DNA from: Pedobacter endophyticus
Lineage (GTDB): Bacteria; Bacteroidota; Bacteroidia; Sphingobacteriales; Sphingobacteriaceae
Direction of reading: 5' to 3'
Length of the DNA: 64,000 nt
NCBI RefSeq assembly: GCF_015679185.1
Contig: NZ_CP064939.1
Coordinates: 1,612,001 to 1,676,000 of the forward strand
Below, in pieces: positions 37,063-47,100 of the stretch. A model generated the notes under the pieces. The model was not told the origin of the DNA. It saw only the letters and a program-made list of their open reading frames with translations, and did no database searches. Numbering within the stretch: the first letter of the stretch is position 1; every line of letters starts with the position of its first letter. Position numbers and translations under genes: made by a program.

Positions 37063-40000
37063 ATGCGCCTGTTTAAACCTTTATGTTTCCTATTAACCAT
37101 GCTACATCTATTTGCGTTAGCTTGTAGCGGTCAATATTATTTCAAACATTATCGAACCAACGATGGCCTCTCTCATAATTCAGTACGAAGTATTATACAA
37201 GATAAAAAGGGCTTTATTTGGATAGGAACACGCAGTGGCCTTAGCCGATTTGACGGATATACTTTTAAGCTTTACAAAAACAAGTCCGATAAATTTGGGT
37301 ATATCGGCAATGATATCATCACCAGCATTATCGAAGATCAAACCGGAATACTTTGGATTGGCTCCGGAAGAGCGCTTTTTAGTTTCAACCCCATTACCGA
37401 GGTTTTTTCAAAGCTCGCAGGCGTAAACGGTTATATCAACAACGTTATTGTTGATAAAAAAAACAACCTGTGGATTATTGCCGATGGCTCGCTGTTTCAA
37501 TATAGCCCAAAAGATCAAAAAGTGATCAATATCAGTACATCTGCTTCAAGTATAGCCATAGATAAACACCAGAACATTTGGTTCGGTAACAGAGACGGTG
37601 AAATCAGTAAATTAATTCCATCAGCTAACTCAATAAGTAAAGTTAGAATAATTGATAAAAGCGTTGCTCCGAATTTACGATCCATTACTGCGCTTCTGCC
37701 AATCGATAATGATCAGATACTTATAGGCTGTTTTAAAAAAGGTTTAAAGTGTTATAATGTTAAGCGTGGTACAGTTAAAAATTTAAACTTAAGTGGCGAT
37801 AAAAATTTAGAAATCTTCGTACGCGATATCGAAAGAGGCGATGGACAAAATTTTTGGATTGCTACCGAATCCGGCATCTATATTTACAATCTTGCTGAGC
37901 AAACGAGTATTAACCTCAAAAAAAAGATTGGCGATCCTTACTCCATAGCTGACAACGCAGTATATACGGTTTGCAGAGACGATAAAGGCGGCATTTGGGC
38001 CGGAACTTTTTTTGGGGGGATTAACTATTACTCCAAAGAAAATGCCCGGTTCAAGAAATATTACCCCATTCCCAATACCAATTCGATATCGGGGAACGCC
38101 GTTCGCGAGATTTGCGCCGATAACCAGGGCAATTTGTGGATTGGAACCGAAGATGCCGGAATTAACAAATTTGATCCCAAAACCGAAAAATTTACACCTT
38201 ATAACGTTACCAATAAAAAAGAAAGCATTTCCTATCCCAATATCCATGGATTATTAGCCGTAGGCAACAACCTGTTTATTGGTCCCTTTTTTCATGGACT
38301 CGAGGTAATGGATATTCGAAATGGCCTGATTGTTAATCGCTTTAAATATATTGATGACAAAGGCGATAGTTTAAGCGATTTTGTGCTCAGTTTATGGCTA
38401 TCCAAAGATAGCACCTTATATGTAGGTACGGTATATAACGGATCGGGCTTATTTATTTACAACCAGAAACAAAAAAGCTTTAAACGGATTAAACAAATAC
38501 CCTACAATTCTGATGTGCTTACCATTGCTGAAGATAGCAAAGGAAATATATGGACAGGCAGTGCAAAACAAGGTGCGTACTTTTACCAGCAAAAAACTGG
38601 TAAAGCTGGTAATATCCGGTTAGGCGAAAATGGCGATGGCGATTTTCCTGTTTATGGAATTTTAGAGGATAGTTATAAAAATATGTGGTTTGCCACTGAA
38701 GGCGGGGGCTTGATAAAGGTTGATCATCAGGGCAAAATCGTGAAGAAGTTTACTCAGAAAAACGGTCTTCCCTCCAATGTTCTCTATGGAATTTTAGAAG
38801 ATCAAAAGCGCAACTTGTGGATCAGCTCGCTTAAAGGCTTAATCTGCTTAAATATAGCCACCGAAAAAATAAAAGTGTTTACAAGAGCTAATGGCCTCAT
38901 TACCGATCAATTTAACTATCATTCCGCCTACAAAGACCAAAAAGGGATCATGTATTTCGGATCTGTTGACGGAATGATCTCCTTTAACCCAATTCAATTG
39001 GCACAACCGCAGGCCAGCCCTCCTACTTACATCACTGGTTTTGAAATAGATAATAAAGAGATTGTACCAAACGAGGCAAACAGCCCGTTAAAAAAATCGG
39101 TCGCCTACACCGATTCCTTAACCTTAAACTACAATCAAAATAATTTCAGCATCAAATTTTCAACCTTAGACTATTCGCTTAGTGAGGTAACTCAATATAA
39201 GTACAAAATGAAGGGGGTAAAAGATACCTGGACCTATCTTGCCAGCAATCGAAATGCCTACTTTACCGATCTTTCGCCCGGTAAATACACTTTTTTGGTA
39301 CAGGCACAAAGCAATGTAGGTAGCTGGGTTGGTAAAGAACGCAAACTCTATATTGAAATTTTGCCTCCGCTATGGAAAAGTAATGTCGCTTATCTGCTGT
39401 ATACAATCATCGTTGCATTACTCCTTTATTTCGGCATACGCACTTACCACCAGGCTCAGGAGCGAAGAAACGCCAATAAGCTGAAGTTTTTTGAGCATGA
39501 AAAGGTGAAGGAAGTCTATCAGGCAAAAATCGAATTTTTTACCAACATTGCCCACGAAATTCAAACACCGCTTACCCTCATTAGCGTACCCGTAGAGCGG
39601 GTTGTTGATGGTATTGACCAGTACCCCCGAATTAAAAAGAGCATGCTGATGATTGAGAAAAACACCAAACGCCTGGTCGATCTTATTGGCCAGCTGTTAG
39701 ATTTCAGGCAAACCGAAATTGAGCAGTTTGGTTTAAACTTTGTTAACGTTGATATTAATGCTGTAGTTAAAAATCAGGCAGAAACATTTAAAGAACTTGC
39801 TGCCGAATACAAAATTGTGATGAAAGTTAAATTGCCTCAAAAACATATCATTGCGTTTGTAGATAGAGAAGCACTAATAAAAATTTGCAGTAATTTGATT
39901 TCAAACGCCATTAAATATGCCACATCAACAACTACTATCGAATTGATTGCGCCAAACGAAGGCGCACAAAATTTTATAATACGCTTTTCTAATGATGGCC

Positions 40001-40233
40001 CTGCGATACCACAAGAGTTCAGAAATAAGATTTTTGAACCTTTTTTTAGATTGCGGCGCAAAGACAAACCAGGCACTGGAATTGGTTTACCTTTGGCTAA
40101 ATCGCTTACAGATTTACATAAAGGAATGCTAATTTTGACATCTGCCGAGGTAAATCAAATTGTATTTGAACTCACCTTACCAATACATCAGGATTTTGAA
40201 TTTCAATTAAGTAATTGGAAGAAAATTAATTGA
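37063..40233 (+). CDS. Periplasmic-sensing histidine kinase (Reg_prop, Y_Y_Y, HisKA, HATPase), second paralogue
   Basis: 1056-residue inner-membrane kinase built like the one at 6774-9905. It has a signal peptide (about 1-22), a large propeller region with motifs GFIWIGTRSGLSRFDG, ILWIGSGRALF, LWIGTEDAGINKFDP and MWFATEGGGLI, a Y_Y_Y domain (LSPGKYTFLVQA), one membrane helix (about 775-795), HisKA with H831 in NIAHEIQTPLTLIS, and an ATPase domain ending GTGIGLPLAKSL. It has the same HEIQTP H-box and no receiver. I start at the ATG at 37063, which opens the signal peptide, not the TTG five codons earlier. The response regulator begins 2 bp after the stop. It likely controls the flanking GH105/sulfatase and SusCD genes. 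Confidence 0.94.
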   Translation: MRLFKPLCFLLTMLHLFALACSGQYYFKHYRTNDGLSHNSVRSIIQDKKGFIWIGTRSGLSRFDGYTFKLYKNKSDKFGYIGNDIITSIIEDQTGILWIGSGRALFSFNPITEVFSKLAGVNGYINNVIVDKKNNLWIIADGSLFQYSPKDQKVINISTSASSIAIDKHQNIWFGNRDGEISKLIPSANSISKVRIIDKSVAPNLRSITALLPIDNDQILIGCFKKGLKCYNVKRGTVKNLNLSGDKNLEIFVRDIERGDGQNFWIATESGIYIYNLAEQTSINLKKKIGDPYSIADNAVYTVCRDDKGGIWAGTFFGGINYYSKENARFKKYYPIPNTNSISGNAVREICADNQGNLWIGTEDAGINKFDPKTEKFTPYNVTNKKESISYPNIHGLLAVGNNLFIGPFFHGLEVMDIRNGLIVNRFKYIDDKGDSLSDFVLSLWLSKDSTLYVGTVYNGSGLFIYNQKQKSFKRIKQIPYNSDVLTIAEDSKGNIWTGSAKQGAYFYQQKTGKAGNIRLGENGDGDFPVYGILEDSYKNMWFATEGGGLIKVDHQGKIVKKFTQKNGLPSNVLYGILEDQKRNLWISSLKGLICLNIATEKIKVFTRANGLITDQFNYHSAYKDQKGIMYFGSVDGMISFNPIQLAQPQASPPTYITGFEIDNKEIVPNEANSPLKKSVAYTDSLTLNYNQNNFSIKFSTLDYSLSEVTQYKYKMKGVKDTWTYLASNRNAYFTDLSPGKYTFLVQAQSNVGSWVGKERKLYIEILPPLWKSNVAYLLYTIIVALLLYFGIRTYHQAQERRNANKLKFFEHEKVKEVYQAKIEFFTNIAHEIQTPLTLISVPVERVVDGIDQYPRIKKSMLMIEKNTKRLVDLIGQLLDFRQTEIEQFGLNFVNVDINAVVKNQAETFKELAAEYKIVMKVKLPQKHIIAFVDREALIKICSNLISNAIKYATSTTTIELIAPNEGAQNFIIRFSNDGPAIPQEFRNKIFEPFFRLRRKDKPGTGIGLPLAKSLTDLHKGMLILTSAEVNQIVFELTLPIHQDFEFQLSNWKKIN

Positions 40234-40235
40234 GC

Positions 40236-41009
40236 ATGAACGAAAGTATTTTAATTATTGATGATAACAAGGAAATTTTAGAGTTATTGTCGGATATCCT
40301 CGAAGAAGACTATACTGTTCACAGCGCTGAAAGTGGAGAAATTGCACAAACGATTTTAGATATTGAAGTGATACACCTCATCATATCAGACGTAATGATG
40401 TCGGGCATTGATGGATTTGAATTGTGTAAACTACTGAAATCCAATGTCGATTATTGCCACATCCCTATCATCCTCCTCACTTCTAAAAACACCTTTAATG
40501 CGCAGATTGAGGGATTGGAAAATGGCGCAGATGCGTACATTCAAAAGCCCTTTTCGCAACTGCTGCTGCGTACACAGATTGCCAATTTACTTAAAAATCG
40601 CTTAAAGATTAAAGATCATTTTGCAAGCTCCCCCTTTGAAGATATGCGGGTAATGGCACATTCAAAAACCGATGAGGTTTTCCTCAAAAAACTCGACGAG
40701 TTTATCCGTAAAAGCATGAAAGATCCAAATTTGGATGTTGATCAGCTTGCCTACCACATGAACATGAGCCGTCCGACCTTTTACAGAAAAATAAAATCCC
40801 TTTCTGCATTATCGCCGAAAGAGCTCATTGATATCACCCGATTGAAAACAGCAGCCGGCTTAATTGCCGAAAATAAATTTAATTTATACGAAATCGCCAA
40901 TACCGTTGGTTATAGCAATCAAAGCGTTTTTACCAAAAGTTTCCAACGTTATTTCAATTTGGCTCCGAGAGATTATTTTAATTCATTAAAGAAAAACAGC
41001 AGCCCATAA
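40236..41009 (+). CDS. Response regulator: receiver plus AraC-type DNA-binding domain, second paralogue
   Basis: 257-residue partner of the kinase just upstream. The receiver has D9/D10, phosphoacceptor D52 in IISDVMMSG and K104 in QKPF. The AraC-type helix-turn-helix pair follows (LDVDQLAYHMNMSRPTFYRKIK and LYEIANTVGYSNQSVFTKSF). The ATG at 40236 follows the kinase stop by 2 bp; a TTG at 40230 would overlap the stop and is less likely. The domain plan matches 5980-6762 throughout, so the two pairs look like paralogues with separate target loci. Confidence 0.93.
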   Translation: MNESILIIDDNKEILELLSDILEEDYTVHSAESGEIAQTILDIEVIHLIISDVMMSGIDGFELCKLLKSNVDYCHIPIILLTSKNTFNAQIEGLENGADAYIQKPFSQLLLRTQIANLLKNRLKIKDHFASSPFEDMRVMAHSKTDEVFLKKLDEFIRKSMKDPNLDVDQLAYHMNMSRPTFYRKIKSLSALSPKELIDITRLKTAAGLIAENKFNLYEIANTVGYSNQSVFTKSFQRYFNLAPRDYFNSLKKNSSP

Positions 41010-41028
41010 AAGTCTGGCCTTTATGGGC
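41002..41028 (+). terminator. Hairpin overlapping the stop codon of the regulator gene
   Basis: GCCCATAAA pairs with TTTATGGGC across a nine-base loop and includes the TAA stop at 41007-41009. No T-run follows, so it may protect the 3' end or weakly terminate rather than be a classical terminator. Confidence 0.4.
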
Positions 41029-41118
41029 GTGTCAGGTCTTGCAGGCAGGCGGTCTCCATTATCCGCATCAATCCATTGCTATTGTGTTGCATTAAGATCC
41101 CCTACCGATAGCTATCGG

Positions 41119-41584
41119 ATGACGTTAATGCTTGCAGTCGTCTTTCCCGCGCAGGCGGGAATCCTAAAGCTTTACTATTAGGATCCCTCCCGAAGTTTCC
41201 GGAAAGGATGACGATCGCCATGTCAAATCACCAATTATAACCCGGAAAAGCAGTTTTACTGATCGAAATCAGGTTGCCTATATGAATGACGTTAATGCTT
41301 GCAGTCGTCTTTCCCGCGCAGGCGGGAATCCTAAAGCTTTAGTATTAGGATCCCTCCCGAAGTTTCTGGAAAGGATGACGATCGCCATGTCAAATCACCA
41401 ATTATAACCCGGAAAAGCAGTTTTACTGATCGAAATCAGGTTGCCTATATGAATGACGTTAATGCTTGCAGTCGTCTTTCCCGCGCAGGCGGGAATCCTA
41501 AAGCTTTACTATTAGGATCCCTCCCGAAGTTTCCGGAAAGGATGACGATCGCCATGTCAAATCACCAATTATAACCCGGAAAAG
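41119..41584. repeat. 167-bp tandem repeat, 2.8 copies
   Basis: Units begin ATGACGTTAATGCTTGCAGTCG at 41119, 41286 and 41453; the third stops after 132 bp at CCCGGAAAAG. Copies differ by only a few bases (CTTTACTATTAGG or CTTTAGTATTAGG; TTTCCGG or TTTCTGG), so the duplication is recent. Each unit contains the small CCCGC..GCGGGAATCC palindrome also found elsewhere in the window. A TACCGATAGCTATCGG motif sits just before the first unit, as also near 5217. Confidence 0.95.
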
Positions 41585-41590
41585 AAGAAT

Positions 41591-41943
41591 AATCTAGCAC
41601 TTACATTTAATAACCTAGCACTTGCATTTAATAACCTGGCACTTGCATTTAATAACCTAGCACCTACATTTAATAACCTAGCACCTACATTTAATAACCT
41701 GGCACTTACATTTAATAACCTGGCACCTACATTTAATAACCTGGCACTTACATTTAATAACCTGGCACCTGCATTTAATAACCTAGCACCTACATTTAAT
41801 AACCTGGCACCTACATTTAATAACCTGGCACTTGCATTTAATAACCTGGCACCTGCATTTAATAACCTAGCACCTACATTTAATAACCTAGCAGCTACAT
41901 TTAATAACCTAGCACCTACATTTAATAACCTGGCACCTGCAAC
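41591..41943. repeat. 21-bp minisatellite, about 17 units
   Basis: The unit is ATAACCTAGCACCTACATTTA. From 41610 to 41924 fifteen units keep an exact 21-bp phase, with a partial unit at each end. Variation falls at three fixed positions and is almost always a transition: A/G in CCTRGCA, C/T in CAYYT and A/G in TRCATTT. One unit has CAGCT. In one frame every unit translates to NLA(P/L)(T/A)FN, but no start codon lies between the preceding stop and the array, so I do not call it coding. Confidence 0.95.
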
Positions 41944-41999
41944 TAAGAATTAGCGCCTGTATTTGGGATTATTGAATACCCTGTTTATTTTGTGCAACC

Positions 42000-42047
42000 A
42001 GTCATCCGATCAATATAGGCGAGTGGCATAGTATTCATCGGATGACT
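42000..42047. repeat. Diverged copy of the 48-bp palindrome
   Basis: AGTCATCCGATCAATA at the left and TATTCATCGGATGACT at the right form the same 16-bp arms and 16-base loop as the 4.9-5.7 kb array. The central CGG/CCG has changed to CCG/CGG in both arms, so pairing is kept with a single mismatch. It stands alone, 36 kb from the array. Confidence 0.85.
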
Positions 42048-42159
42048 AAAAGCGTTTAGGCAATCGCGAAAGTGTTATAGGCACATCGCTTAACCATTCC
42101 GTCATGCTGAATTTATTTCAGCACCTTTCATACTTAGTGAATCAAGTTACCATTGACGT

Positions 42160-42320
42160 TTCGTCATTGCGAGATCGATTTTTCATCGATTGAAGCAATC
42201 TCATTAGCCACTTAAAATCAATATGAATCACGTTTTTAAAGCGGTCGTCATTGTCCCAAAGAACTACTTTGTAGCGAAGCACGAGGCAATCTATTTTTTA
42301 AAAAAAATTAAAGCTCAGGA
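42160..42320. repeat. Fragments of the GTCATTGCGAG-type element
   Basis: CGTCATTGCGAGATCGATTT followed by GAAGCAATCTCATT, and farther on CGTCATTGTCCCAAAG with ACTACTTTGTAGCGA, match parts of the elements at 5077 and 10227. The order is broken, so this is a decayed or composite copy. Confidence 0.6.
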
Positions 42321-42434
42321 TGACGACCGGTCATGTCAAATAGCAAATATAATCTCCATTAAGCGCCTTTATTAACAAACCTCAGGTTATATAACAACCA
42401 CAGCTTTTTTTTTGCTAACCCGCTCCTATTCATC

Positions 42435-44108
42435 CTAATAACCTGGGTTTTGCTCCAGTTTAGCGCCATTGTTACGCTCAATTTCGCTGGCTGGTATTGG
42501 CCACAAGTTGTAGGTTGGCAACACATCTGAGTAATATGGGTTGAACCTTTTAACTCTATCGAACAATAAGCCAAGGCGCATTAACGTAACCCTTCTCTTT
42601 TCCTCAGATCCCAGTTCTCTTAAGCGCTCATCCAAAATATAATCAATATTTACATCGGCAGGCAAAACATCCTTAGCATTCGAGCGACGGCGCACCACAT
42701 TAATATCATTGGCGGCATTGGTTGTTTGAGCCAGCCCCAAATAGGCTTCCGCTCTTAAAAGATAGGTTTCTGCCAACCTGAACATGTATTGATCGGCATA
42801 ATTGCCTCCGGCGCTGGCTTTAAGCAACAAAGTAGCCTTATCTTCAAACATTCCATCAGGATGGTCGCCCGGTGTGGTAACCTTCGATTGAAACGCATAA
42901 AGGAAGCGGCTTGGCACCGTTACCCCTGCAGGCGGCGTAATTGTTGAAACAACTTGTCCGAAACGCGGGTGTAAAGGATTAGTCACTTTAAATTCCCGAA
43001 CGAAATTAAAGGGCGCATTACGCAAGTCGTTGTTAAAGTTACCTGCCCAAATCCCGTCCGAAAAATGTTTCGTAGATACTGCCCATCCAATTCCCCTACC
43101 GCCACTATAATCACTTAGCGGGTACCTGAAAGGTAGCACCGTGCTGCCCGGCAACCTGAACCCCGATAATTGTGGCCCAAAGGCCCGCTCGCTCTGATAA
43201 GATCCCGAAATGCTCGTAGATAGCGTTCCACCACCAGGCACATCAGTTTCGAACTGAATTACCCAAAGTCCCTCTTTGTTAATTCCATTTTTGCGATTTT
43301 GATTCCCTTTCTGAAACAAATCCCAGTAAACATTTTTAGTGGCATCAGAAGCTTTAACACCAAATCTGGCGGTCATTAAACCTACATTTGGATTACTAAT
43401 TACCTTAGTTGCTGCATCTACCGCGTTTTGGAACTGGCCTGCAGCAAGATAAACTTCCGACAGCAAGTGGTAGGCTGCAAGGTTGTTAATTTGCCCATCT
43501 TGCACAGCAGTTATTGCAGGTAAATTTTCTGCCGAAAATTTGACATCATTAATCACTTGCTCCAATACCTCTGCTTTTGAGGCTCTAACGTAATCGGCTT
43601 TTGGAGAGGTAACTTCCGCTAAATTGAGCGGTACACCGCCGTACATATACACCAACGTTCGGTAAGCAAAAGCCCTGAAAAACTTGGCCTGTGCCTCTAC
43701 CAATGTTTTTTCTGCCGCCGACAATTGAGAATCCTGAATACGATCGATGATGGTATTGGCTTCAGAAACGATTTTGTACAAAGAGCTCCAGTGATTTAAC
43801 GGGATTCCGATACTGCCAGCCGCAGCATATGCAGAAATCATGGGCGTATGACGCTGTACTCCAGGGTTACCATCGAAAACAAAATCGGTGCCGAATATAT
43901 AATCAAAGGGCCTTGATTCCGAGCTGCTGTAAAACTCGAAACGCGTTTGATTATATAGGTTGTTAACAGAACTTTCGAAATCTTTTGCTGTTACAAACGC
44001 GTTCGAGGTACTTAAGAAATCGACCGGTTCTTCATCCAGGAAAGTTTTCTTGCAAGACGTTGATAAAATAACAGTTAGATATAGTAAAACAGTTGTAATC
44101 TTTTTCAT
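42435..44108 (-). CDS. SusD/RagB-family glycan-binding lipoprotein
   Basis: 557-residue surface lipoprotein, partner of the SusC upstream. The lipoprotein signal ends in a lipobox (ILSTSC) followed by KKTFLDEEP. Typical SusD helices follow (AQAKFFRAFAYRTLVYMYGGVPLNLAEV) and the C-terminus has LRLGLLFDRVKRFNPYY..LWPIPASEIERN, the usual SusD ending. I start at the ATG at 44108, 10 bp after the SusC stop; an in-frame ATG at 44132 would overlap SusC and add eight residues that spoil the signal peptide. It is likely regulated by the kinase/regulator pair at 37063-41009. Confidence 0.94.
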   Translation of the reverse strand: MKKITTVLLYLTVILSTSCKKTFLDEEPVDFLSTSNAFVTAKDFESSVNNLYNQTRFEFYSSSESRPFDYIFGTDFVFDGNPGVQRHTPMISAYAAAGSIGIPLNHWSSLYKIVSEANTIIDRIQDSQLSAAEKTLVEAQAKFFRAFAYRTLVYMYGGVPLNLAEVTSPKADYVRASKAEVLEQVINDVKFSAENLPAITAVQDGQINNLAAYHLLSEVYLAAGQFQNAVDAATKVISNPNVGLMTARFGVKASDATKNVYWDLFQKGNQNRKNGINKEGLWVIQFETDVPGGGTLSTSISGSYQSERAFGPQLSGFRLPGSTVLPFRYPLSDYSGGRGIGWAVSTKHFSDGIWAGNFNNDLRNAPFNFVREFKVTNPLHPRFGQVVSTITPPAGVTVPSRFLYAFQSKVTTPGDHPDGMFEDKATLLLKASAGGNYADQYMFRLAETYLLRAEAYLGLAQTTNAANDINVVRRRSNAKDVLPADVNIDYILDERLRELGSEEKRRVTLMRLGLLFDRVKRFNPYYSDVLPTYNLWPIPASEIERNNGAKLEQNPGY

Positions 44109-44118
44109 CTCTAATTTT

Positions 44119-47100
44119 TTAAAATGTAACATTTAATCCCAAGGAATAACCTTTCAATACCGGCCTGCCGCCCGTGGTCAATCCCTCATTCGTTTCCGGG
44201 TCCCAGCCTTCCCAATTTGTCCAGGTAGCCAGGTTTCTGCCGCTAACGAAAATATTAACGCTTTGTAAATTAATTTTCTCGATCACTTTTGCTGGAACTT
44301 TGTACGATAGCGACACATCTTGCAGGCGTATAAAGCTTCTGTGTTGATAAAGTGCCGGCTGTATCGTAGCTGCCAAAATAGACCTTGGGTACCTGCCATC
44401 CGGGTTGTTAGGGGTCCAAAAATCAATGCCGCTCAAATGGTTATTTCTAATTTGGTTATCATCCCTGATCATCCTCGGCGTGTTACCGGCGATGTAAGAA
44501 TTTTTGCCTCCCTGTACTGAGTTTAAGAAAACACTTAATGTAAAGTTTTTGTACTGAAAATTATTAAGTAAACTAACCCTGAACGAAGGTGCACCTGAGC
44601 CTAAAATAGTCCTGTCGTTTGCATTAATTAAACCATCGCCATTCTGATCTACAATCCTTAATGTGCCCGGTGAATAACCACTCGGTATTTGTTCTCCGAT
44701 TTGCCAGATTCCGTTAGTTTGATAATCATATATTACTGCCAACGGCTGCCCGATAAATAATCCGCTTTGCGGCAGGTCGTCTTCAACACCATCTCCATCA
44801 CGATCGCCCAATAATTTCACCAGTTCGTTCTTGTTGCGTGAGAAATTTAGCGTCGTATTCCACTGAAAACCGCCCGAATTGATGTTTTTTGAATTGATAG
44901 ACAGTTCATAACCGCTATTATCGAGCTGACCAACGTTTGATTGTATCACATTAAAACCTGTAACCGTAGGTAATGCCACTTCGTAAAGTAAATCTGTGGT
45001 TCGGGTATTGTAATACTCAATTGTACCCGAAATGCGGTTCTTTAACAAAGTAAAATCAAGCCCTATGTTGAGCCCCGTAGTCCGCTCCCACCTTAAATTG
45101 GGATTTGGCAATGAGCCCACTTCCTGGCCAAACTGCGTACCACCACCATCTCCATAAACGTAAGCTGCATTTGTATTCACCCGAGCCAGTGAAGTATACC
45201 TCGGGGTTTGGTTTCCTACCGTACCATACCCTGCTCTCAACTTTAACTGATCAACCCAACTGGCCTTAAAAAACGATTCCTTTGAAATGTCCCAGCCTAC
45301 AGAAACCGACGGAAAAACCGCTGCTTTATAGTTTTTTGCAAAACCCGAAAAGCCATCTCGCCTCACCGTAGCCGTCAATAAATACCGTCCACCATCAAAG
45401 CCATAATTTAAACGAGCCATCTGGTAATTCAGAGATTCGCTAAAGCCGTTTGATATGGCAAATCGATTATTTCCCTGGGCAAGATCATTGTACCCCAAAG
45501 TTTGTCGCGAAAACCCGTTTGAGTAAGCACGCGTATATTCCTGTCGGCGCTCTACAGCACCATAAAGTAACGTACCCGTTATATTGTGTTTGCCGAAGGT
45601 TTTGTTATAGGTAAGTACATTATCTAATGTATAATCGTAATAATTTGTACTTTCTTTTGAAGCCTGTCCCGTTAAATTAGCATCGTAGCTATTCGAAACA
45701 TAATTTAATATTTGGCGGTAATTGTTGCCAAAGTTCAACTTATAGCTCAACCCTTTTATCGGTAAAAGCACGTTGGCATAAACGTTTGCGAAAAAATAAT
45801 TTTTACGGTCATAATCATCCGTTTCATACGATAAAAATGGATTGACAATGTTGGTAGCAAAAGGGTTAATAGATAAGTTCCCATTTTCGTCGCGTGGTAG
45901 AATCAAAGGCGAAAGGATTCTTAACGTACCAATTGTGGGTTCAACCCCGTCTTCATTAACAAATGTACCGAACGACTGCAAACCCACAGTCAACCAGTCC
46001 GTCGCCTTAGTTTCAAGGTTAGCCCGCAAGCTTTTCCTTCTAAAGATATCGTTTACAATAAAGCCTGTGTTACGCGTAAGGCTAGCCGAAAGCAGGTAGT
46101 TTATTTTTTCACTGCCGCCAGAAAAGCTAATCTGGTTATCGAGCACATAGCCATTTTGCGAAGCCTCATCATACCAACTAAAATCATTTGGTAAAAGGTT
46201 TCCCTGCGGATCTTTCATCGACCGATCGACAACGCTCGACAGATCGAATGCCGGATTGGGCTCCGTGTAGGTTGGCGCCAAAAAAGCCTGGTCATAATAT
46301 AAGTATCTGATCTTATCCAGATATTCCTCCCGCCCCATTGGTCTCGTATCAATATTCGGATTTTGGGTAGCATACTGAGAAGAAAATGTTATTCGGGTTC
46401 TCCCTGCTACCCCTTTTCTGCTGGTCACCAATAATACCCCGTTTGCTGCCTGAGCGCCATACACCGCTGTCGCACTGGCATCCTTTAATATATCAATAGA
46501 AGCAATATCGTCAGGATTGATTGAAGTTAACGAGCCATTATATTGCACTCCATCAAGAATTACCAGTACATTTTGATTTCCGGCAATGGTATTCGCACCC
46601 CTGATGCTAATTGATGGCGTGGCGCCGGCCCTGTTAACCTGCCCAACGTTTAAACCCGGCACAGTTCCTTGCAGTAGATTAGCAACATTGGTTACAGGGG
46701 CATTTCTGAAATCTTCGAGATTTGCTCGCACAACCGACCCCGTAACGTCTGCTTTCTTCTGTGTACCAAAACCAACAACCACAACTTCATCCAGTTTATT
46801 GTCGCTGGGCACGAGTGTAACATTGATTACGCCAGCAGCTGACACAAGTTTCTCTTGCGGTACAAACCCCAGATAACTAAATACCAGTGTAGTTTGTGCA
46901 TCAGGCACCACAATTCGATAGTTACCCTGGTTATCCGTAACCACCGCATTAGAAGTTCCTTTTATTTTAACAGATACCCCTGGCAATGGCAATCCTGTTC
47001 CCTCCTCTACAACTTTCCCGGTTATTGCGATGTCTATTACTTTAAAGGCATAGTTTTTATGCAGCGCAAAGTGATCTCCATTTACGCTCGCGGCACATAT

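Larger units (their letters stand above)
41010..42434. other. 1.4-kb intergenic region made largely of repeats
   Basis: No gene. Contents in order: 167-bp tandem repeats, a 21-bp minisatellite, one diverged 48-bp palindrome and two fragments of the GTCATTGCGAG-type element. It separates the regulator gene (plus strand) from the convergent SusD end (minus strand). Confidence 0.8.

Noticed and set aside
41591..41943. CRISPR array or repeat-protein gene
   Set aside because: Units are directly abutting with no unique spacers. The in-frame heptapeptide has a stop upstream and no start codon in between.
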